The translations under genes and the position numbers were made by a program. Positions 21,883-26,758 of a stretch of DNA of 26,758 nucleotides are shown piece by piece. Numbering within the stretch: position 1 is the first letter of the stretch; every line of letters starts with the position of its first letter. Origin of the DNA: DASPJR01 sp035628505 (lineage in GTDB: Bacteria; Planctomycetota; SZUA-567; H5-PLA8); contig DASPJR010000021.1 in the NCBI GenBank assembly GCA_035628505.1, positions 1 to 26,758 on the forward strand, written 5' to 3'. The notes under the pieces were generated by a model, which did no database searches, was not told the DNA's origin, and was given only the letters and a program-made list of their open reading frames with translations.

Positions 21883-23583
21883 ATGACGCTGGAAAATCCT
21901 TACCCCTTTGATCCTGAACGCGCAACGCTGCGCGATGCCATGCTTGGTGCCGCGCGATTGTCGCCCACGCGTGGAATTACCATTCTCGACCGCCGCGGAC
22001 AAAATCCGGAACGCCGCATGTATCCTCAGTTGCTTGAGATGGCGCGCCGCGGCGCCGCGCGCCTGAGTGCTATCGGTATTCAGCCGCGCGACCGTCTGCT
22101 GGTCTGTCTTCAGACGTCCTGGGATTTGCTTGAGATCTGGTTTGGAGCGATCCTCTGCGATGCCTATCCCGTGCTTGTCGCTCCACCGGCGGCGCTCGGC
22201 GGCGCGGCCGCGCATGCCCGGAAAATCGAAGGTCTTGTTGAGCTGCTGAACCCGCGGCGCTTAATCTGCGACGGGGCCTTGCAGATAGAGCTTGTGGAAT
22301 TTGGCGCGCCAACCGCCAACAGCATCTGTCTCACGAGCCAGGAGTTTGCGGGAATCACGCCTTCCGATCGCGTTCCCGAGCCGCCGGTCACAACAGCCGA
22401 TCTTGCCTTTTTGCAGCTCACCAGCGGCTCGACGGGACGCCAGCGTGCCGTGCAGATCCGGCACGCAAACGTGATCCATAATGCTCGCGCAATGGCGGAG
22501 TTTTCCAAAGTAAAGGCGTTTACCGACGCCGACGCAGTCGTGTCGTGGCTGCCACTGAACCACGACATGGGCCTGGTCGGCTGTCTGCTGTATTCGCTCA
22601 TCCACGGCATCAACCTGTTTCTAATGCGGCCGGATACATTTCTCGCGAGGCCCAAGCTCTGGCTTCAGACGATCAGCGCCAACCGCGCCACGATGGCGGC
22701 AGCTCCCAATTTTGCGTATCAGCTCTGCATTGAGCGCCTCGCGCCAGCCGATCTCGATGGCCTGGATCTCTCCTCCTGGCGCGTGGCACTGACGGGCGCT
22801 GAAATGGTTCACCCGCAGACCTGCCGCTTGCTGTGCGAGAAGTTCAAGAATCATAAATTTCAGGAGTGGCAGCTGCTGCCCTCCTTTGGCATGGCAGAAG
22901 CCACTCTGGCTGTGACAGCCGACCGCAAGCGCGTGGGCGTGCGTACCCGGCCGATGCCAGCCGGATCTGAACGCGGTCTGGGCTTTGAAGAGGTCGTATG
23001 CCTTGGCAGTTCGGTTATCGACACCGACGTGAAAATCAGCTCGCTGTCAAAGCCGGGTGAATTCCTGAACGATGACGCTCTGGGAGAAGTGTGGGTCAAA
23101 GGCCCGAGCGTTTTCGCTGGATACTACAACGATCCGGCGGCCACGGCCGAGACACTGCATGAGGGAAAATGGCTGCGTACCGGCGATATCGGGTTCCTGA
23201 TCGACGGAGAGCTTTACATCACCGGCCGCACGAAAGACGTGCTGATCATCCACGGTCATAATCTCATGCCGCACGAACTGGAGTGGCTCGCTGAAAGCGT
23301 CAGCGGAGGCGGCGGCAGCGAGCGCAGCGGCGCCTTCAGCGTGACGCGCGGAAGCGAAGGCGAGCAGGCCGTGCTGGTGGTGGAAGTCGGCAGCGTAGAT
23401 GCGGCGCAGCTTCAGACGGCGGGACATGAGATCCGCACGCGCGTCGCTCGCGCCCTGGGCCTGCCGCTGGCGGATCTGGTGTTCGTCAAACGCGGGCAGA
23501 TTCCCAAGACAACCAGTGGTAAAGTGCAGCGGCGCGAGCTGCGCCAGCGCTATCTGGATGGGCGCCTGGAGCGGCTGGGATAA
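21883..23583 (+). CDS. fatty acyl-AMP ligase (FAAL)-type adenylate-forming enzyme
   Basis: FAALs convert a fatty acid and ATP to acyl-AMP and pass the acyl group to an acyl carrier protein instead of CoA. The 566-residue protein has the ATP loop LTSGSTGRQRAV (residues 179-190), in which the usual PKG is changed to RQR, then WLPLNHDMGLVG, the aromatic-Glu motif PSFGMAEATL, GDIGFLIDGELYITGRTKD and the C-terminal PKTTSGKVQRRELR with catalytic Lys547. The WLPLNHDMGL and PSFGMAE motifs favour FAAL over acyl-CoA synthetase. A purine-rich AGAGAGAGG precedes the ATG. An acyl carrier protein starts 21 bases after the stop, fitting a FAAL-ACP pair. No polyketide or peptide synthase is in the window. 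Confidence 0.85.
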   Translation: MTLENPYPFDPERATLRDAMLGAARLSPTRGITILDRRGQNPERRMYPQLLEMARRGAARLSAIGIQPRDRLLVCLQTSWDLLEIWFGAILCDAYPVLVAPPAALGGAAAHARKIEGLVELLNPRRLICDGALQIELVEFGAPTANSICLTSQEFAGITPSDRVPEPPVTTADLAFLQLTSGSTGRQRAVQIRHANVIHNARAMAEFSKVKAFTDADAVVSWLPLNHDMGLVGCLLYSLIHGINLFLMRPDTFLARPKLWLQTISANRATMAAAPNFAYQLCIERLAPADLDGLDLSSWRVALTGAEMVHPQTCRLLCEKFKNHKFQEWQLLPSFGMAEATLAVTADRKRVGVRTRPMPAGSERGLGFEEVVCLGSSVIDTDVKISSLSKPGEFLNDDALGEVWVKGPSVFAGYYNDPAATAETLHEGKWLRTGDIGFLIDGELYITGRTKDVLIIHGHNLMPHELEWLAESVSGGGGSERSGAFSVTRGSEGEQAVLVVEVGSVDAAQLQTAGHEIRTRVARALGLPLADLVFVKRGQIPKTTSGKVQRRELRQRYLDGRLERLG

Positions 23584-23604
23584 CGGTCAGATTGGCGAGA
23601 CGCA

Positions 23605-23844
23605 ATGATGACTCAAGACGAAGAGACGATCCTGACTATCCTGGCCAAAGTTGGCAAGCGTGAGAAATCCGCGATCAAGCCTGACGATGATCTGGTTGCG
23701 GATCTGGGCCTCGATTCGCCCCGCCAGTTGCAGGTGCTTACGGATATCGAAGATCAGCTGCAGATCGAAATCGACGAGGACGATGCAGCTCGGATCGTGA
23801 AGGTAAAAGATATTTTCGCCTACGTCGCTGCAAAGAAGAAATGA
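23605..23844 (+). CDS. acyl carrier protein
   Basis: A 79-residue acidic protein has the ACP signature DLGLDSPRQLQVL, with the 4'-phosphopantetheine attachment Ser at residue 38. The residue after it is Pro, where most fatty-acid ACPs have Leu, marking it as a specialised ACP. Helices QDEETILTILAKV and EDQLQIEIDEDDAARIVKVK complete the four-helix fold. It lies between the FAAL (21 bases) and the hydrolase (15 bases), so it is the probable acceptor of the FAAL-activated acyl chain. A second ATG follows the first directly. Confidence 0.9.
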   Translation: MMTQDEETILTILAKVGKREKSAIKPDDDLVADLGLDSPRQLQVLTDIEDQLQIEIDEDDAARIVKVKDIFAYVAAKKK

Positions 23845-23859
23845 AACGGAGTTCGCACG

Positions 23860-24621
23860 ATGCGCCCACTGATCGGCCTGAATATGACGCTGATGGAGAT
23901 GCACGATCCCCTGAAGGCGCGGGCGCTTTGCCATCTTAAATACATCGATGCTGTCGCCGGTGCGGGTGGCATTCCTGTTCTGCTTCCGCCCTGCGCGGAT
24001 GAAGCGGCTATCGAATCAGTGCTCGAAAAGCTGCATGGATTCCTGCTGATCGGCGGCCCGGATTATCTGCCCTCGGAGTATGGCGGGCATCCGCAGCCGG
24101 AGGCCGAGCTGATGCATGAGCGGCGGCATCATTTCGATCTCATGCTTGCACGCACGCTGCTCGACAAAACGCGCAAACCGGTGCTCGGCATCTGCGGTGG
24201 TCATCAGTTGATGAACATTGCGCGCGGCGGAGCGCTTGTTCAGGACCTGAAGAGCGAGTGGCGGCCGGAGGAGAGACAGGCTACGACGCTGCAGCATTCA
24301 GACGATGAACGCAAAGGCAGCGCGCAGGAAGGCAATATCTACCGCCACGAAGTCCGCCTTGAAGAAGGCAGCACGCTTGCAGGGATCCTGAATTGCAGAA
24401 AGGTCCTGACAAACTCTTACCACCACCAGGCGGTGCTGCCCTCCCGAATTGGCCGCGGCTTGAAAGCCACGGGCTGGGCGCCGGATGGAGTGATCGAGGT
24501 GCTTGAAGGACAAGAGGACTTGAGTCGCTTCCTGCTGGGAGTGCAATGGCATCCTGAGAGGCAGACAGACGAGGCGGCGCACCAGGCGATTTTCAGAGCT
24601 CTGATCAACGCATGCGCATAG
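23860..24621 (+). CDS. gamma-glutamyl-gamma-aminobutyrate hydrolase-like (peptidase C26, class I glutamine amidotransferase fold)
   Basis: The 253-residue protein has the C26 triad: nucleophile elbow GICGGHQ with Cys112, and W-H-P-E with His231 and Glu233. GFLLIGGPDYLPSEYGG and NSYHHQAVLP are typical of PuuD-like enzymes that cleave gamma-glutamyl amide bonds. GGAG (23848-23851) is eight bases before the ATG. It ends the FAAL-ACP operon, so the physiological substrate could be a gamma-glutamylated metabolite of that pathway instead of gamma-glutamyl-GABA (inference). Confidence 0.88.
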   Translation: MRPLIGLNMTLMEMHDPLKARALCHLKYIDAVAGAGGIPVLLPPCADEAAIESVLEKLHGFLLIGGPDYLPSEYGGHPQPEAELMHERRHHFDLMLARTLLDKTRKPVLGICGGHQLMNIARGGALVQDLKSEWRPEERQATTLQHSDDERKGSAQEGNIYRHEVRLEEGSTLAGILNCRKVLTNSYHHQAVLPSRIGRGLKATGWAPDGVIEVLEGQEDLSRFLLGVQWHPERQTDEAAHQAIFRALINACA

Positions 24622-24643
24622 CGCCTGTATACAGAAATGCATT

Positions 24644-24670
24644 TTGAATTCTGAATGAAGGCTGTATCAT
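24644..24670 (+). promoter_or_regulatory. possible sigma-70-like promoter for the PepSY-like gene
   Basis: TTGAAT (24644-24649) and TATCAT (24665-24670) are separated by 15 bases, slightly short. It lies in the 224-base spacer before the ATG at 24846. Tentative. Confidence 0.25.
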
Positions 24671-24723
24671 TCCGTCTTCATTTTACAGGTTGATCGGAGA
24701 GACCTGGACTGGCCTCAGTCTGG

Positions 24724-24852
24724 ATGGACCGCTATGTGGCGGGCAAGGGCTATGTTCGTAATTTCTCTGAAAAGAAGTGGTGGCTGAGAGCCGCATGGCT
24801 TGAGTCGAGACGATTCAGCCGCTCGCCGCTGGAGGAAGGTTTATCATGTTGA
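24724..24852 (+). CDS. possible 42-residue small ORF overlapping the next start
   Basis: ATG at 24724 opens a 42-codon frame that ends in TGA at 24850-24852, overlapping the ATG at 24846. The peptide is basic and Trp-rich (EKKWWLRAAWLESRRFSRS). The overlap could couple translation, but no Shine-Dalgarno precedes it and the frame may be chance. Weakly supported. Confidence 0.15.
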   Translation: MDRYVAGKGYVRNFSEKKWWLRAAWLESRRFSRSPLEEGLSC

Positions 24853-25460
24853 ACCGTTGGACCGTGTGTCTTTTGGCCCTCTTCGTTTCGCTCGGCCTGA
24901 GCGTAAACGCTGAGGAAAAGAAGGAGCCGAAGAAGGAAGAGAAGAAGGCCGAAAAGAAGGAAGAGAAGAAGAAGGAAGAAAAGAAAGACGAGAAGAAGCC
25001 GGTCGTCCTCAACGATGCCGTGAAGAAAGCCTGGGATTCCCGCTACAAGGGCGCCGAGGTCATTGAAATTAAGGACAAGCAGGACAGCTTCGAGATTAAA
25101 GCCAAGGATGCGCTGAACTCCGAATTCAAAGTGGTCTACGGGGCCGATGGAAAACTCTGGAGCGAAAGCAAGCGTGTAGTGCCGACCAGCAGTGTCGTGG
25201 TGAACGTCATTGACACGGCCAAGAAGTGGGCGCCGGCAGCGAAATGGAATGAGAACGCTGAAGTTTCCACGAAAAAAGGCGAGATGCCGGTCTACGAAAT
25301 CTCGGGCACAATGCTGGACAAGAAGATCAAGGCCGAGATCAGCGAAGACGGCAAAGTGGTGAAGGCTGACAAGCTACCGGAAGCCAAAAAGGAAGAGCCG
25401 AAGAAGGAAGAGAAAAAGTCCGAAAAGAAAGAAGAGAAGAAAAAGGAAGCAGCAAAGTAA
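24846..25460 (+). CDS. exported Lys/Glu-rich protein with PepSY-like core
   Basis: The 204-residue protein has a signal peptide (LALFVSLGLSVNA|EE, about residue 22). A Lys/Glu tract covers about residues 23-52, a folded core about 53-178, and a second Lys/Glu tract about 179-204. The core contains two similar halves (AVKKAWDSRYKGAEVIEIKD ... FKVVYGADGKLW; and DTAKKWAPAAKW ... KIKAEISEDGKVVKADKLPE), the pattern of PepSY-like/beta-lactamase-inhibitor-like periplasmic domains. GGAGGAAGG (24831-24839) gives a strong start. The charged tails are near copies of each other at DNA level. A strong terminator ends the unit, so it may be well expressed. Role unknown. Confidence 0.8.
   Translation: MLNRWTVCLLALFVSLGLSVNAEEKKEPKKEEKKAEKKEEKKKEEKKDEKKPVVLNDAVKKAWDSRYKGAEVIEIKDKQDSFEIKAKDALNSEFKVVYGADGKLWSESKRVVPTSSVVVNVIDTAKKWAPAAKWNENAEVSTKKGEMPVYEISGTMLDKKIKAEISEDGKVVKADKLPEAKKEEPKKEEKKSEKKEEKKKEAAK
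24924..24978 (+). repeat. 55-base direct repeat, copy 1 (Lys/Glu tract)
   Basis: The 55 bases from GAGCCGAAGAAGGAAGAG recur at 25395-25449 in the same gene and frame with only about five differences, so the two charged tracts arose by duplication or are kept alike by conversion. Confidence 0.8.
25395..25449 (+). repeat. 55-base direct repeat, copy 2 (Lys/Glu tract)
   Basis: Second copy of the repeat at 24924-24978; differences are mainly G-to-A changes at third positions of Lys codons and one Ala-to-Ser change. Confidence 0.8.
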
Positions 25461-25481
25461 TAATATCCTTGAAGCTGCAAG

Positions 25482-25518
25482 AAAAGCTGGCGCACGCACG
25501 AGTGCGCCAGCTTTTTTT
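25482..25518 (+). terminator. rho-independent terminator after the PepSY-like gene
   Basis: AAAAGCTGGCGCAC (25482-25495) pairs with GTGCGCCAGCTTTT (25502-25515) around a six-base loop, ending in a run of seven T (25512-25518). This is the clearest terminator in the window. Confidence 0.93.
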
Positions 25519-25613
25519 GTATACATTTTCTACTTTCAAAATCTTTATGCTAAAGGGTTTACAAACAAACTGGAATGTGGTTCTATGATATTGTGCACCT
25601 TGGGAGGTACATC

Positions 25614-26063
25614 ATGGAAAACGAGCCTCGGCCCAAAAGCATTCTCATCTGTGATGACGAGCCGGACATTCTGGAAATGATGTCCAACCTCTTCAAGTCC
25701 AAGGGCTACGCGGTGGAAACCGCCACTGGGCATGAGGAGTTTTTCGCTAAGTTCGAGCGCAACAGGCCGGACCTGATTCTTCTCGACATCCGCATTCCCG
25801 ATCGCGATGGCTTCTCGATTGCCGACGAATTGCAGCAACGCGAAAACCGCGCGCCGATCATCTTTGTTACCGCCCATAATCGCTCAATCTACCGCCTCTG
25901 TTCTCCCGTCGCTGGTGCCGTCGATTTCATCGTTAAACCGTTCGATCCTGACGTACTGCTTGCGAGTGTTAAGAAAGCATTGAAGTCCGATGCAAGCGGG
26001 TCGAACTGGTTTCTATACGCGACCTGCAGGAAGTCGCAGCTTGCCGAGCAGAGCACCGAATAA
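25614..26063 (+). CDS. stand-alone response regulator receiver protein
   Basis: A 149-residue CheY-like receiver has acidic pocket Asp14/Asp15, phospho-acceptor Asp58 (LILLDIRIPDRDG), switch Thr86 (FVTAH) and Lys108 (VKPFD). No output domain follows, only a 25-residue tail without motif, so it acts by protein binding or phosphotransfer. GGAGGT (25603-25608) five bases before the ATG fixes the start at 25614; an upstream in-frame ATG at 25575 would add 13 residues without a ribosome-binding site. No histidine kinase is adjacent. It converges on the next gene with three bases between stops. Confidence 0.9.
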   Translation: MENEPRPKSILICDDEPDILEMMSNLFKSKGYAVETATGHEEFFAKFERNRPDLILLDIRIPDRDGFSIADELQQRENRAPIIFVTAHNRSIYRLCSPVAGAVDFIVKPFDPDVLLASVKKALKSDASGSNWFLYATCRKSQLAEQSTE

Positions 26064-26066
26064 TCA

Positions 26067-26758
26067 CTAGCGAACAGGGCTGCCCGTGCCGCTGATTTCA
26101 GTAAGCTCGATAACATGGAAGGCCATCGGGCTGGCCCAACTGCCAATTCCGGGAAGCGCGCCATCGTTCAAGCGGTACCAGACAGCAGTGCTCATGCCTG
26201 CGTAATTGTCGGGCGAACGCATGATTTCGCTTCCGTCCAGAAGCACGCGAGCCTGCCGCTTCCTGACCTGAAGGACGAGTTCCTGGCGCTGGTTGGTCAG
26301 CCAGCCATTGCGATGAACGGTCGTCGGGTTCTGGCCCACCCGGCTGCCATGGCCGTTGACCATCTCGAATCCGGCCAGCCGGTTGTCATAGCCTCCCGCT
26401 ATGAACGTGAGCGTCTCACCGTTCATTGGAAACAGCACCGCCACACAATGAAGGCCGCTCAGGCGCGTGAAGGACACGCGCAGGTCGTACTCTTCAGGCG
26501 GCTTGTAGGGGATCTGCAGCCGCGCGCCACCACGCCCCTGGGGAGGGAATTCGCCAGTGCTGTCTGAAACCAGGCTGCCCTCCCGCATCGTCCATGTGCC
26601 CACCACCGCGTCCCGCACCGGATTAATCAGCGGCAGGAGATTCACACGGCGCGGCTCTTTCGGAGCGGCCGCGCGTATTGGCCTTCCGCGAGCGCTGATC
26701 TCGAGCAGGTGAACGGCATGGAAGGTTACCGGATCTCCGGCATTGCCGAGGCCGAGAA
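26067..26758 (-). CDS. C-terminal part of a repeated-domain protein, truncated by the window edge
   Basis: The frame is open on the minus strand from the window end (26758) to the TAG at 26067-26069, at least 229 residues, so the GTG at 26645 is an internal codon and not a credible start. The last domain (about 190 residues) ends with SPMAFHVIELTEISGTGSPVR. The residues just before it, encoded at about 26670-26756, read GDPVTFHAVHLLEISARGRPIR, the end of a preceding copy of the same domain. The domain is beta-rich (YDLRVSFTRLSGLHCVAVLF; QELVLQVRKRQARVLLDG) like concanavalin-type/DUF1080-like sugar-binding folds. Function and N-terminus unknown; in PVC bacteria such tandem lectin-like domains occur in large multidomain proteins, sometimes kinases. 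Confidence 0.75.
   Translation of the reverse strand, partial: LGLGNAGDPVTFHAVHLLEISARGRPIRAAAPKEPRRVNLLPLINPVRDAVVGTWTMREGSLVSDSTGEFPPQGRGGARLQIPYKPPEEYDLRVSFTRLSGLHCVAVLFPMNGETLTFIAGGYDNRLAGFEMVNGHGSRVGQNPTTVHRNGWLTNQRQELVLQVRKRQARVLLDGSEIMRSPDNYAGMSTAVWYRLNDGALPGIGSWASPMAFHVIELTEISGTGSPVR

Noticed and set aside
1..26758. tRNA, rRNA and known riboswitches
   Set aside because: Reading all intergenic stretches I found no cloverleaf, rRNA-like segment or recognisable riboswitch core; a covariance-model scan would be decisive.

Overview
The window reads as chromosomal DNA of a free-living, diderm (LPS-bearing) bacterium. LPS-transport (LptE) and outer-membrane assembly (BamD-like) proteins, a type IV pilus PilB ATPase, a GlnE adenylyltransferase and several secreted HEAT/NHL/TPR proteins fit the Planctomycetota/PVC group or a neighbouring uncultured phylum. 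This placement rests on gene style only; there is no rRNA or tRNA in the window to confirm it.

Layout. 69-3058: a membrane-anchored TPR-like protein facing two small exported proteins on the minus strand. 3422-5008: a secreted thioredoxin/NHL-repeat protein of the NHLRC2 type that is interrupted by one in-frame TGA. 5021-6118: a membrane TPR gene bracketed by inverted copies of an intergenic repeat. 6130-11021: housekeeping and envelope genes recO, bamD-like, lptE and ftsH, closed by a strong terminator. 11284-16097: two Roadblock/LC7 proteins and uppP on the plus strand, facing a GAF-PilB ATPase on the minus strand. 16098-16723: a 626-base spacer full of palindromic repeats. 16724-20405: glnE and a STAS-domain anti-sigma-antagonist-like protein. 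20459-24621: an MFS transporter followed by a tight fatty-acyl-AMP ligase / acyl carrier protein / class I glutamine-amidotransferase-like hydrolase operon. 24846-26758: a Lys/Glu-rich exported protein with a textbook terminator, an orphan receiver protein, and the C-terminal part of a repeated-domain protein that runs off the window.

The main discovery candidate is at 3422-5008. The TGA at 3650-3652 falls exactly on the first redox cysteine of the CxxC motif of this thioredoxin family (family pattern C-C-I-N-C, here G-U-I-N-C). It is followed at once by a perfect 10-bp inverted repeat whose inner loop fits the bacterial SECIS pattern. I interpret it as a selenocysteine-containing, exported NHLRC2-like protein of 528 residues that gene callers would split into two fragments. 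No sel genes lie in this window, so the Sec machinery must be sought elsewhere in the genome.

Secondary points of interest are the FAAL-ACP-hydrolase operon, the Roadblock pair next to pilB, the inverted repeats around the TPR gene, and a duplicated Lys/Glu tract at both ends of a secreted protein.
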